Positions 38,449 to 51,806 of a stretch of 64,000 nt of DNA are shown piece by piece. Source of the stretch: Perilla frutescens (Eukaryota; Streptophyta; Magnoliopsida; Lamiales; Lamiaceae); NCBI GenBank assembly GCA_026008535.1, contig BRKX01000014.1, positions 1-64,000 of the forward strand. The letters are read 5' to 3'. The position numbers and the translations under genes were made by a program. The stretch's first letter is position 1. Every line of letters starts with the position of its first letter. The notes beneath the pieces are model-generated. The model saw only the letters and a list, made by a program, of their open reading frames with translations, was not told where the DNA came from and ran no database searches.

Positions 38449-40614
38449 GATCATATATGCCTAATCCGTCCACTTTCTAAAAAATCAAATTTTTGAGCCC
38501 GCCCAAAGGGGTACCCATTTGGCCGGTGGCCAGATTTGGCCCCGTTTTCTGGCAGCCGTCTGTAAAACGGCTATAACTCTCTCCAGAAGTAAGCTTTACC
38601 CATGATTCTTGTTGAGTTGGATTCCTAACTCAAATATCTACCCTACCAAAAGTCAAACCGGTTGAAACACTATTTTAGTCGGCCTCTAGGTGATTATCAA
38701 GTTGATTTCCAAAACCGTCACCTCTTATGTAGGGATCGGGGTGAACGTCGGGTTTTTCATTGAGTCTAGCATTTTTGAACACTAGAGTCCATTATGAATC
38801 AATCCGTATGATCATATATGTCTAATCCATCCACTTTTAAAAAAATCAAAATTTTGAGCCCGCCCAAAGGGGTACCCCTTTGGCCGGTGGCCAGATTTGG
38901 CCCCGTTTTCTGGCAGCCGTCAGTGAAACGGCTATAAGTCTCTCCAGAAGTAAGCTTTACCCATGATTCTTGTTGCGTTGGATTCCTAACTCAAATATCT
39001 ACCCTACCAAAAGTCGAACCGGTTGAAACCCTATTTGAGTCAGCCTCTAGGTGATTATCAAGTTGATTTCTAAAACCGTCACCTCTTATGTAGGGATCGC
39101 GGTGAACATCGGGTTTTTCATTAAGTCTAGCATTTTTGAACACTAGAGTCCATTATGAATCAATCCATATGATTATATATGCCTAATCCGTCCAATTTTG
39201 AAAAAATCAAATTTTTGAGCCCGCCCAAAGTGGCACCCCTTTGGCCGGTGGCCAGATTTGGCCCCGTTTTCTGGCAGCCGTCAGTAAAATAACTATAACT
39301 CTCTCCAGAAGTAAGCTTTACCCGTGATTCTTATTGCGTTGGATTCCTAACTCAAATATCTACCCTACCAAAAGTCGAACCGGTTGAAACCCTATTTGAG
39401 TCAGCCTCTAGGTGATTATCAAGTTGATTTCTAAAACCGTCACCTCTTATGTAGGGATCGCGGTGAACATCGGGTTTTTCATTAAGTCTCGCATTTTTGA
39501 ACACTAGAGTCCATTATGAATCAATCCATATGATCATATATGCCTAATCCGTCCACTTTCTAAAAAATCAAATTTTTGAGCCCGCCCAAAGGGGTACCCA
39601 TTTGGCCGGTGGCCAGATTTGGCCCCGTTTTCTGGCAGCCGTCTGTAAAACGGCTATAACTCTCTCCAGAAGTAAGCTTTACCCATGATTCTTGTTGAGT
39701 TGGATTCCTAACTCAAATATCTACCCTACCAAAAGTCAAACCGGTTGAAACACTATTTTAGTCGGCCTCTAGGTGATTATCAAGTTGATTTCCAAAACCG
39801 TCACCTCTTATGTAGGGATCGGGGTGAACGTCGGGTTTTTCATTGAGTCTAGCATTTTTGAACACTAGAGTCCATTATGAATCAATCCGTATGATCATAT
39901 ATGTCTAATCCATCCACTTTTAAAAAAATCAAAATTTTGAGCCCGCCCAAAGGGGTACCCCTTTGGCCGGTGGCCAGATTTGGCCCCGTTTTCTGGCAGC
40001 CGTCAGTGAAACGGCTATAACTCTCTCCAGAAGTAAGCTTTACCCATGATTCTTGTTGCGTTGGATTCCTAACTCAAATATCTACCCTACCAAAAGTCGA
40101 ACCGGTTGAAACCCTATTTGAGTCAGCCTCTAGGTGATTATCAAGTTGATTTCTAAAACCGTCACCTCTTATGTAGGGATCGCGGTGAACATCGGGTTTT
40201 TCATTAAGTCTAGCATTTTTGAACACTAGAGTCCATTATGAATCAATCCATATGATTATATATGCCTAATCCGTCCAATTTTGAAAAAATCAAATTTTTG
40301 AGCCCGCCCAAAGTGGCACCCCTTTGGCCGGTGGCCAGATTTGGCCCCGTTTTCTGGCAGCCGTCAGTAAAATAACTATAACTCTCTCCAGAAGTAAGCT
40401 TTACCCGTGATTCTTATTGCGTTGGATTCCTAACTCAAATATCTACCCTACCAAAAGTCGAACCGGTTGAAACCCTATTTGAGTCGGCCTCTAGGTGATT
40501 ATCAAGTTGATTTCCAAAACCGTCACCTCTTATGTAGGGATAGGGGTGAACGTCGGGTTTTTCATTGAGTCTAGCATTTTTGAACACTAGAGTCCATTAT
40601 GAATCACTCCGTAT
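38449..40614. repeat. Trimer T-W-R in two tandem copies
   Basis: Units at 38,449, 38,810 and 39,171 are repeated at 39,532, 39,893 and 40,254, exactly 1,083 bp apart. Markers include GTACCCATTTGG in T and TCAAAATTTTGAG in W. The copies part in the tail of R: the first ends like Q (TTTCTAAAACC, CGCGGTGAACATC), the second keeps GGGATAGGGG. The exchange point therefore lies inside that monomer. Confidence 0.8.
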
Positions 40615-40975
40615 GATCATATATGCCTAATCCGTCCACTTTTAAAAAAATCAAATTTTTGAGCCCGCCCAAAGGGGTACCCCTTTGTACGGTGGCCAAA
40701 TTTGGCCCCGTTTTCTGGCAGCCGTCAGTGAAACGGCTATAACTCTCTCCAGAAGTAAGCTTTACCCATGATTCTTATTGCGTTGGATTCCTAACTCAAA
40801 TATCTACCCTACCAACAGTCGAACCGGTTGAAACCTTATTTGAGTCGGCCTCTAGGTGATTATCAAGTTGATTTCCAAAACCGTCACCTCTTATGTAGGG
40901 ATCGGGGTGAACGTCGGGTTTTTCATTGAGTCTAGCATTTTTGAACACTAGAGTCCATTATGAATCAATCCGTAT

Positions 40976-43502
40976 GATCATATATGCCTAATCCGTCCAC
41001 TTTTGAAAAAATCAAATTTTTGAGCCCGCCCAAAGGGGTACCTCTTTGGCCGGTGGCCAGATTTGGCCCCGTTTTGTGGCAGCCGTCAGTAAAATGGCTA
41101 TAACTCTCTCCAGAAGTAAGCTTTACCCGTGATTCTTATTGCGTTGGATTCCTAACTCAAATATCTACCCTACCAAAAGTCGAACCGGTTGAAACCCTAT
41201 TTGAGTCAGCCTCTAGGTGATTATCAAGTTGATTTCTAAAACCGTCACCTCTTATGTAGGGATCGCGGTGAACATCGGGTTTTTCATTAAGTCTAGCATT
41301 TTTGAACACTAGAGTCCATTATGAATCAATCCATATGATCATATATGCCTAATCCGTCCACTTTTTAAAAAATCAAATTTTTGAGCCCGCCCAAAGGGGT
41401 ACCCCTTTGGCCGGTGGCCAGATTTGGCCCCGTTTTCTGGCAGCCGTCTGTAAAATGGCTATAACTCTCTCCAGAAGTAAGCTTTACCCATGATTCTTGT
41501 TGAGTTGGATTCCTAACTAAAATATCTACCCTACCAAAAGTCAAACCGGTTCAAACACTATTTTAGTCGGCCTCTAGGTGATTATCAAGTTGATTTCCAA
41601 AACCGTCACCTCTTATGTAGGGATCGGGGTGAACGTCGGGTTTTTCATTGAGTCTAGCATTTTTGAACACTAGAGTCCATTATGAATCAATCCGTATGAT
41701 CATATATGTCTAATCCATCCACTTTTAAAAAAATCAAATTTTTGAGCCCGCCCAAAGGGGTACCCCTTTGGCCGGTGGCCAGATTTGGCCCCGTTTTGTG
41801 GCAGCCGTCAATAAAACGGCTATAACTCTCTCCAGAAGTAAGCTTTACCCGTAATTCTTATTGCGTTGGATTCCTAACTCAAATATCTACCCTACCAAAA
41901 GTCAAACCGGTTGAAACCCTATTTGAGTCGGCCTCTAGGTGATTATCAAGTTGATTTCCAAAACCGTCACCTCTTATGTAGGGATCGGGGTGAACGTCGG
42001 GTTTTTCATTGAGTCTAGCATTTTTGAACACTAGAGTCCATTATGAATCAATCCGTATGATCATATATGCCTAATCCGTCCACTTTTAAAAAAATCAAAT
42101 TTTTGAGCCCGCCCAAAGAGGTACCCCTTTGGCCGGTGGCCAAATTTGGCCCCGTTTTCTGGCAGCCGTCAGTGAAACGGCTATAACTCTCTCCAGAAGT
42201 AAGCTTTACCCATGATTCTTATTGCGTTAGATTCCTAACTCAAATATCTACCCTACCAAAAGTCGAACAGGTTGAAACCTTATTTGAGTCGGCCTCTAGG
42301 TGATTATCAAGTTGATTTCCAAAACCGTCACCTCTTATGTAGGGATCGGGGTGAACGTCGGGATTTTCATTGAGTCTAGCATTTTTGAACACTAGAGTCC
42401 ATTATGAATCAATCCGTATGATCATATATGCCTAATCCGTCCACTTTTGAAAAAATCAAATTTTTGAGCCCGCCCAAAGGGGTACCTCTTTGGCCGGTGG
42501 CCAGATTTGGCCCCGTTTTGTGGCAGCCGTCAGTAAAACGGCTATAACTCTCTCCAGAAGTAAGCTTTACCTGTGATTCTTGTTGCGTTGGATTCCTAAC
42601 TCAAATATCTACCCTACCAAAAGTAGAACCGGTTGAAACCCTATTTGAGTCAGCCTCTAGGTGATTATCAAGTTGATTTCTAAAACCGTCACCTCTTATG
42701 TAGGGATCGCGGTGAACATCGGGTTTTTCATTAAGTCTAGCATTTTTGAACACTAGAGTCCATTATGAATCAATCCATATGATTATATATGCCTAATCCG
42801 TCCAATTTTGAAAAAATCAAATTTTTGAGCCCGCCCAAAGTGGCACCCCTTTGGCCGGTGGCCAGATTTGGCCCCGTTTTCTGGCAGCCGTCAGTAAAAT
42901 AACTATAACTCTCTCCAGAAGTAAGCTTTACCCGTGATTCTTATTGCGTTGGATTCCTAACTCAAATATCTACCCTACCAAAAGTCGAACCGGTTGAAAC
43001 CCTATTTGAGTCGGCCTCTAGGTGATTATCAAGTTGATTTCCAAAACCGTCACCTCTTATGTAGGGATAGGGGTGAACGTCGGGTTTTTCATTGAGTCTA
43101 GCATTTTTGAACACTAGAGTCCATTATGAATCAATCCGTATGATCATATATGCCTAATCCGTCCACTTTTAAAAAAATCAAATTTTTGAGCCCGCCCAAA
43201 GGGGTACCCCTTTGGTCGGTGGCCAAATTTGGCCCCGTTTTCTGGCAGCCGTCAGTGAAACGGCTATAACTCTCTCCAGAAGTAAGCTTTACCCATGATT
43301 CTTATTGCGTTGGATTCCTAACTCAAATATCTACCCTACCAACAGTCGAACCGGTTGAAACCTTATTTGAGTCGGCCTCTAGGTGATTATCAAGTTGATT
43401 TCCAAAACCGTCACCTCTTATGTAGGGATCGGGGTGAACGTCGGGTTTTTCATTGAGTCTAGCATTTTTGAACACTAGAGTCCATTATGAATCAATCCGT
43501 AT
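40976..43502. repeat. Seven-monomer higher-order unit Q-T-U-V-Q-R-S, copy 2
   Basis: It matches copy 1 unit for unit at an offset of 7,219 bp (twenty monomers minus one base), including the fine markers of each Q unit and GTAATTCTTATTG in U. Position-specific private variants are conserved between the copies, so the seven-mer, not the single monomer, was copied. Confidence 0.8.
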
Positions 43503-44947
43503 GATCATATATGCCTAATCCGTCCACTTTTGAAAAAATCAAATTTTTGAGCCCGCCCAAAGGGGTACCTCTTTGGCCGGTGGCCAGATTTGGCCCCGTT
43601 TTGTGGCAGCCGTCAGTAAAACGGCTATAACTCTCTCCAGAAGTAAGCTTTACCCGTGATTCTTATTGCGTTGGATTCCTAACTCAAATATCTACCCTAC
43701 CAAAAGTCGAACCGGTTGAAACCCTATTTGAGTCAGCCTCTAGGTGATTATCAAGTTGATTTCTAAAACCGTCACCTCTTATGTAGGGATCGCGGTGAAC
43801 ATCGGGTTTTTCATTAAGTCTAGCATTTTTGAACACTAGAGTCCATTATGAATCAATCCATATGATTATATATGCCTAATCCGTCCAATTTTGAAAAAAT
43901 CAAATTTTTGAGCCCGCCCAAAGTGGCACCCCTTTGGCCGGTGGCCAGATTTGGCCCCGTTTTCTGGCAGCCGTCAGTAAAATAACTATAACTCTCTCCA
44001 GAAGTAAGCTTTACCCGTGATTCTTATTGCGTTGGATTCCTAACTCAAATATCTACCCTACCAAAAGTCGAACCGGTTGAAACCCTATTTGAGTCGGCCT
44101 CTAGGTGATTATCAAGTTGATTTCCAAAACCGTCACCTCTTATGTAGGGATAGGGGTGAACGTCGGGTTTTTCATTGAGTCTAGCATTTTTGAACACTAG
44201 AGTCCATTATGAATCAATCCGTATGATCATATATGCCTAATCCGTCCACTTTTAAAAAAATCAAATTTTTGAGCCCACCCAAAGGGGTACCCCTTTGGTC
44301 GGTGGCCAAATTTGGCCCCGTTTTCTAGCAGCCGTCAGTGAAACGGCTATAACTCTCTCCAGAAGTAAGCTTTACCCATGATTCTTGTTGCGTTGGATTC
44401 CTAACTCAAATATATACCCTACCAACAGTCGAACCGGTTGAAACCTTATTTGAGTCGGCCTCTAGGTGATTATCAAGTTGATTTCCAAAACCGTCACCTC
44501 TTATGTAGGGATCGGGGTGAACGTCGGGTTTTTCATTGAGTCTAGCATTTTTAAACACTAGAGTCCATTATGAATCAATCCGTATGATCATATATGCCTA
44601 ATCCGTCCACTTTTGAAAAAATTAAATTTTTGAGCCCGCCCAAAGGGGTACTCCCTTTGGCCGGTGGCCAGATTTGGCCCCGTTTTGTGGCAGCCGTCAG
44701 TAAAACGGCTATAACTCTCTCCAGAAGTAAGCTTTACCCGTGATTCTTGTTGCGTTGGATTCCTAACTCAAATATCTACCCTACAAAAAGTCGAACTGGT
44801 TGAAACCCTATTTGAGTCAGCCTCTAGGTGATTATCAAGTTGATTTCTAAAACCGTCACCTCTTATGTAGGGATCGCGGTGAAAATCGGGTTTTTCATTA
44901 AGTCTAGCATTTTTGAACACTAGAGTCCATTATGAATCAATCCATAT
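42781..44947. repeat. Trimer R-S-Q in two tandem copies
   Basis: R-S-Q at 42,781-43,863 is repeated at 43,864-44,947, offset 1,083 bp. The second copy has more private changes: an extra base in GGTACTCCCTTTGG, and GAAAATCGGG. R-S-Q also occurs at 35,561 and 40,254 as part of the longer units. Confidence 0.8.
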
Positions 44948-47900
44948 TATCATATATGCCTAATCCGTCCACTTTTGAAAAAATCAAATTTTTGAGCCCG
45001 CCCAAAGGGGTACCCCTTTGGCCGGTGGCCAGATTTGGCCCCGTTTTCTGGCAGCCGTCTGTAAAACGGCTATAACTCTCTCCAGAAGTAAGCTTTACCC
45101 ATGATTCTTGTTGAGTTGGATTCCTAACTCAAATATCTACCCTACCAAAAGTCAAACCGGTTGAAACACTATTTTAGTCGGCCTCTAGGTGATTATCAAG
45201 TTGATTTCCAAAACCGTCACCTCTTATGTAGGGATCGGGGTGAACGTCGGGTTTTTCATTGAGTCTAGCATTTTTGAACACTAGAGTCCATTATGAATCA
45301 ATCCGTATGATCATATATGTCTAATCCATCCACTTTGAAAAAAATCAAATTTTTGAGCCCGCCCAAAGGGGTACCCCTTTGGCCGGTGGCCAGATTTGGC
45401 CCCGTTTTCTGGCAGCCGTCAGTGAAACGGCTATAACTCTCTCCAGAAGTAAGCTTTACCCATGATTCTTGTTGCGTTGGATTCCTAACTCAAATATCTA
45501 CCCTACCAAAAGTCGAACCGGTTGAAACCTTATTTGAGTCGGCCTCTAGGTGATTATCAAGTTGATTTCCAAAACCGTCACCTCTTATGTAGGGATCGGG
45601 GTGAACGTCGGGTTTTTCATTGAGTCTAGCATTTTTGAACACTAGAGTCCATTATGAATCAATCCGTATGATCATATATGCCTAATCCGTCCACTTTTGA
45701 AAAAATCAAATTTTTGAGCCCGCCCAAAGGGGTACCCTTTTGGCCGGTGGCCAGATTTGGCCCCGTTTTGTGGCAGCCGTCAGTAAAACGGCTATAACTC
45801 TCTCCAGAAGTAAGCTTTACCCGTGATTCTTATTGCGTTGGATTCTTAACTCAAATATCTACCCTACCAAAAGTCGAACCGGTTGAAACCCTATTTTAGT
45901 CGGCCTCTAGGTGATTATCAAGTTCATTTCCAAAACCGTCACCTCTTATGTAGGGATCGGGGTGAACGTCGGGTTTATCATTGAGTCTAGCATTTTTGAA
46001 CACTAGAGTCCATTATTAATCAATCCGTATGATCATATATGTCTAATCCGTCCACTTTTAAAAAAATCAAATTTTTGAGCCCGCCCAAAGGGGTACCCCT
46101 TTGGCCGGTGGCCAGATTTGGCCCCGTTTTCTGGCAGCCGTCAGTGAAACGGCTATAACTCTCTCCAGAAGTAAGCTTTACCCATGATTCTTGTTGCGTT
46201 GGATTCCTAACTCAAATATCTACCCTACCAAAAGTCGAACCGGTTGAAACCCTATTTAAGTCGGCCTCTAAGTGATTATCAAGTTGATTTCCAAAACCGT
46301 CACCTCTTATGTAGGGATCGGGGTGAACGTCGGGTTTTTCATTGAGTCTAGCATTTTTGAACACTAGAGTCCATTATGAATCAATCCGTATGATCATATA
46401 TGCCTAATCCGTCCACTTTTAAAAAAATCAAATTTTTGAGCCCGCACAAAGGGGTACCCCTTTGGCCGGTGGCCAAATTTGGCCCCGTTTTCTGGCAGCC
46501 GTCAGTGAAACGGCTATAACTCTCTCCAGAAGTAAGCTTTACCCATGATTCTTGTTGCGTTGGATTCCTAACTCAAATATCTACCCTACCAAAAGTCGAA
46601 CCGGTTGAAACCCTATTTGAGTCGTCCTCTAAGTGATTATCAAGTTGATTTCCAAAACCGTCACCTCTTATGTAGGGACCGGGGTGAACGTCGGGTTTTT
46701 CATTGAGTCTAGCATTTTTGAACACTAGAGTCCATTATGAATCAATCCGTATGATCATATATGCCTAATCCGTCCACTTTTGAAAAAATCAAATTTTTGA
46801 GCCCGCCCAAAGGGGTACCCCATTTGGCCGGTGGCCAGATTTGGCCCCGTTTTGTGGCAGCCGTTAGTAAAACGGCTATAACTCTCTCCAGAAGTAAGCT
46901 TTACCCGTGATTCTTGTTGCGTTGGATTCCTAACTCAAATATCTACCCTACCAAAAGTCGAACCGGTTGAAACCCTATTTGAGTCAGCCTCTAGGTGATT
47001 ATCAAGTTGATTTCCAAAACCGTCACCTCTTATGTAGGGATCGCGGTGAACGTCAGCTTTTTCATTGAGTCTAGCATTTTTGAACACTAGAGTCCATTAT
47101 GAATCAATCCATATGATCATATATGCCTAATCCGTCCAATTTTGAATAAATCAAATTTTTGAGCCCGCCCAAAGTGGTACCCCTTTGGCCAGTGGCCAGA
47201 TTTGGCCCCGTTTTCTTGCAGCCGTCAGTAAAACAACTATAACTCTCTCCAGAAGTAAGCTTTACCCGTGATTCTTATTGCATTGGATTCCTAACTCAAA
47301 TATCTACCCTACCAAAAGTCGAACCGGTTGAAACCCTATTTGAGTCGGCCTCTAGGTGATTATCAAGTTGATTTCCAAAACCGTCACCTCTTATGTAGGG
47401 ATCGGGGTGAACGTCGGGTTTTTCATTGAGTCTAGCATTTTTGAACACTAGAGTCCATTATGAATCAATCCGTATGATCATATATGCCTAATCCGTCCAC
47501 TTTTCAAAAAATCAAATTTTTGAGCCCGCCCAAAGGGGTACCCCTTTGGCCGATGGCCAAATTTGGCCCCGTTTTCTGGCAGCCGTCAGTGAAACGGCTA
47601 TAACTCTCTCCAGAAGTAAGCTTTACCCATCATTCTTGTTGCGTTGGATTCCTAACTCAAATATCTACCCTACCAAAAGTCGAACCGGTTGAAACCCTAT
47701 TTGAGTCGGCCTCTAGGTGATTATCAAGTTGATTTCCAAAACCGTCACCTCTTATGTAGGGATCGGGGTGAACGTCGGGTTTTTCATTGAGTCTAGCATT
47801 TTTGAACACTAGAGTCCATTATGAATCAATCCGTATGATCATATATGCCTAATCCGTCCACTTTTGAAAAAATCAAATTTTTGAGCCCGCCCAAAGGGGT

Positions 47901-48558
47901 ACCTCTTTGGCCGGTGGCCAGATTTGGCCCCGTTTTGTGGCAGCCGTCAGTAAAACGGCTATAACTCTCTCCAGAAGTAAGCTTTACCCGTGATTCTTGT
48001 TGCGTTGGATTCCTAACTCAATTATCTACCCTACCAAAAGTCGAACCGGTTGAAACCCTATTTGAGTCGGCCTCTAGGTGATTATCAAGTTGATTTCCAA
48101 AACCGTCACCTCTTATGTAGGGATCGCGGTGAACGTCAGGTTTTTCATTGAGTCTAGCATTTTTGAACACTAGAGTCCATTATGAATCAATCCATATGAT
48201 CATATATGCCTAATCCGTCCAATTTTGAAAAAATCAAATTTTTGAGCCCGCCCAAAGTGGTACCCCTTTGGCCGGTGGCCAGATTTGGCCCCGTTTTCTG
48301 GCAGCCGTCAGTAAAACAACTATAACTCTCTCCAGAAGTAAGCTTTACCCGTGATTCTTGTTGCGTTGGATTCCTAACTCAAATATCTACCCTGCCAAAA
48401 GTCGAACCGGTTTAAACCCTATTTGAGTCGGCCTCTAGGTGATTATCAAGTTGATTTCCAAAACCGTCACCTCTTATGTAGGGATCGGGGTGAACGTCGG
48501 GTTTTTCATTGAGTCTAGCATTTTTGAAAACTAGAGTCCATTATGAATCAATCCGCAT

Positions 48559-51500
48559 GATCATATATGCCTAATCCGTCCAATTTTGAAAAAATCAAAT
48601 TTTTGAGCCCGCTCAAAGGCGTACCCCTTTGGCCGGTGGCCAGATTTGGCCCCGTTTTCTGGCAGCCGTCAGTAAAACGGCTATAACTCTCTCCAGAAGT
48701 AAGCTTTACCCATAATTCTTGTTGCGTTGGATTCCTAACTCAAATATCTACCCTACCAAAAGTTGAACCGGTTGAATCCCTATTTGAGTCGGCCTCTAGG
48801 TGATTATCAAGTTGATTTCCAAAACCGTCACCTCTTATATAGGGATCGGGGTGAACGTCGGGTTTTTCATTGAGTCTAGCATTTTTGAACACTAGAGTCC
48901 ATTATGAATCAATCCGTATGATCATATATGCCTAATCCGTGCACTTTTGAAAAAATCAAATTTTTGAACCCGCCCAAAGGGATACCCCCTTGGCTGGTGG
49001 CCAGATTTGGCCCCGTTTTCTGGCAGCCGCCAATAAAACGGCTATAACTCTCTCCAGAAGTATGCTTTACTCATGATTCTTATTGCGTTGGATTCCTAAC
49101 TCCAATATCTACCCTACCAAAAGTCGAACCGGTTGAAACCCTATTTGAGTCGGCCTCTAGGTGATTATCAACTTGATTTCCAAAACCGTCACCTCTTATG
49201 TAGGGATCGGGGTGAACGTCGGGTTTTTCATTGAGTCTAGCATTTTTGAACACTAGAGTCCATTATGAATCAATCCGTATGATCATATATGCCTAATCCG
49301 TCCACTTTTGAAAAAATCAAATTTTTGAGCCCGCCCAAAGGCGTACCCCTTTGGCCGGTGGCCAGATTTGGCCCCGTTTTCTGGCAGCTGTCAGTAAAAC
49401 GGCTATAACTCTCTCCAGAAGTAAGCTTTACCTATAATTCTTGTTGCGTTGGATTCCTAGCTCAAATATCTACTCTACCAAAAGTCGAACCGATTGAATC
49501 CCTATTTGAGTCGGCCTCTAGGTGATTATCAAGTTGATTTCCAAAACCGTCACCTCTTATATAGGGATCGGGGTGAACGTCGGGTTTTTCATTGAGTCTA
49601 GCATTTTTGAACACTAGAGTCCATTATGAATCAATCCATATGATCATATATGCCTAATCCGTGCACTTTTGAAAAAATCAAATTTTTGAGCCCGCCCAAA
49701 GGGGTACCCCTTTGGCCGGTGGCCAGATTTGGCCCCGTTTTCTGGCAGCCGCCAGAAAACGGCTATAACTCTCTCCAGAAGTATGCTTTACCCATGATTC
49801 TTATTGCGTTGGATTCCTAACTCCAATATCTACCCTACCAAAAGTAGAACCGGTTGAAACCCTATTTGAGTCGGCCTCTAGGTGATTATCAAGTTGATTT
49901 CCAAAACCGTCACCTCTTATGTAGGGATCGGGGTGAACGTCGGGTTTTTCATTGAGTCTAGCATTTTTGAACACTAGAGTCCATTATGAATCAATCCGTA
50001 TGATCATATATGCCTAATCCGTCCACTTTTGAAAAAATCAAATTTTTGAGCCCGCCCAAAGGCGTACCCCTTTGGCCGGTGGCCAGATTTGGCCCCGTTT
50101 TCTGGCAGCCGTCAGTAAAACGGCTATAACTCTCTCCAGAAGTAAGCTTTACCCATAATTCTTGTTGCGTTGGATTCCTAACTCAAATATCTACCCTACC
50201 AAAAGTCGAACCGGTTGAATCCCTATTTGAGTCGGCCTCTAGGTGATTATCAAGTTGATTTCCAAAACCGTCACCTCTTATATAGGGATCGGGGTGAACG
50301 TCGGGTTTTTCATTGAGTCTAGCATTTTTGAACACTAGAGTCCATTATGAATCAATCCGTATGATCATATATGCCTAATCCGTGCACTTTTGAAAAAATC
50401 AAATTTTTGAGCCCGCCCAAAGGGGTACCCCTTTGGCCGGTGGCCAGATTTGGCCCCGTTTTCTGGCAGCCGCCAGTAAAACGGCTATAACTCTCTCCAG
50501 AAGTATGCTTTACCCATGATTCTTATTGCGTTGGATTCCTAACTCCAATATCTACCCTACCAAAAGTCGAACTGGTTGAAACCCTATTTGAGTCGGCCTC
50601 TAGGTGATTATCAAGTTGATTTCCAAAACCGTCACCTCTTATGTAGGGATCGGGATGAACGTCGGGTTTTTCATTGAGTCTAACATTTTTGAACACTAGA
50701 GTCCATTATGAGTCAATCCATATGATCATATATGCCTAATCCGTCCACTTTTGAAAAAATCAAATTTTTCAGCCCGCCCAAAGGGGTACCCTTTGGCCGG
50801 TGGCCAGATTTGGCTCCGTTTTCTGGCAGCCGCCAGTAAAACGGCTATAACTCTCTCCAGAAGTAAGCTTTACCCGTGATTCTTATTGCGTTGGATTTCT
50901 AACTCCAATATCTACCCTACCAAAAGTCGAACCGGTTGAAACCCTATTTGAGTCGGCCTCTAGGTGATTATCAAGTTGATTTCCAAAATCGTCACCTCTT
51001 ATGTAGGGATCGGGGTGAACGTCGGGTTTTTCATTGAGTCTAGCATTTTTGAACACTAGAGTCCATTATGAATCAATCCGTATGATCATATATGCCTAAT
51101 CCGTCCACTTTTGAAAAATCAAATTTTTGAGCACGCCCAAAGGCGTACCCCTTTGGTCGGTGGCCAGATTTGGCCCCGTTTTCTGGCAGCCGTCAGTAAA
51201 ACGGCTATAACTCTCTCCAGAATTAAGCTTTACCTGTAATTCTTATTGCGTTGGATTCCTAACTCAAATATCTACCCTACCAAAAGTCGAACCGGTTGAA
51301 TCCCTATTAGAGTCGGCCTCTAGGTGATTATCAAGTAGATTTCCAAAACCGTCACCTCTTATATAGAGGGATCGGGGTGAACGTCGGGTTTTTCATTGAG
51401 TCTAGCATTTTTGAACACTAGAGTCCATTATGAATCAATCCGTATGATCATATATGCCTAATCCGTGCACTTTTGAAAAAATCAAATTTTTGAGCCCGCC

Positions 51501-51806
51501 CAAAGGGATACCCCTTTTGCCGGTGGCCAGATTTGGCCCCATTTTCTGACAGCCGACAGGTAAACGGCTATAACTCTCTCCAGAAGTATGCTTTACCCAT
51601 GATTCTTATTGCGTTGGATTCCTAACTCCAATATCTACCCTACCAAAAGTCGAACCGGTTGAAACCCTATTTGAGTCGGCCTCTAGGTGATTATCAAGTT
51701 GATTTCCAAAACCGTCACCTCTTATGTACAGATCGGGGTTAACGTCGGGTTTTTCATTGAGTCTAGCATTTTTGAACGCTAGAGTGCATTTTGAATCAAT
51801 CCGTAT
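48559..51806. repeat. Block IV: 722-bp dimer (X-Y) repeat
   Basis: X units have AAAGGCGTACCCC, CATAATTCTTG, GTTGAATCCC and CTTATATAGGGATC. Y units have AATCCGTGCAC, CAGCCGCCA, AGTATGCTTTA and AACTCCAATATC. X-Y pairs start at 48,559, 49,281, 50,002 and 51,084, with one extra Y-like unit at 50,724. Y-type AGTATGCTTTA destroys the HindIII site, so in this block HindIII would give a 722-bp rung rather than 361. Confidence 0.8.

Larger units (their letters stand above)
33035..48558. repeat. Block III: higher-order arrays of subtypes Q, R, S, T, U, V, W
   Basis: About 43 monomers. Q: GGTACCTCTTTGG, TTTTGTGGCAG, GAGTCAGCC, TTTCTAAAACC, CGCGGTGAACATC. R: TCCAATTTTG, AAAGTGGCACC, AAAATAACTATA, often GGGATAGGGG. 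S: GGTCGGTGGCCAAATTT, CAACAGTCG, ACCTTATT. T: CTTTCTAAAAAATC, CGTCTGTAAAAC, TTGAGTTGG, ACTATTTTAGTC. U: ATGTCTAATCCATCC with GTCAATAAAACGG. V: AAAGAGGTACC with GTGAAACGG. W: TCAAAATTTTG with GTGAAACGG. The main order is Q-T-U-V-Q-R-S, with trimers R-S-Q and T-W-R embedded. From about 44,586 rightwards the units become less regular. Confidence 0.75.
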
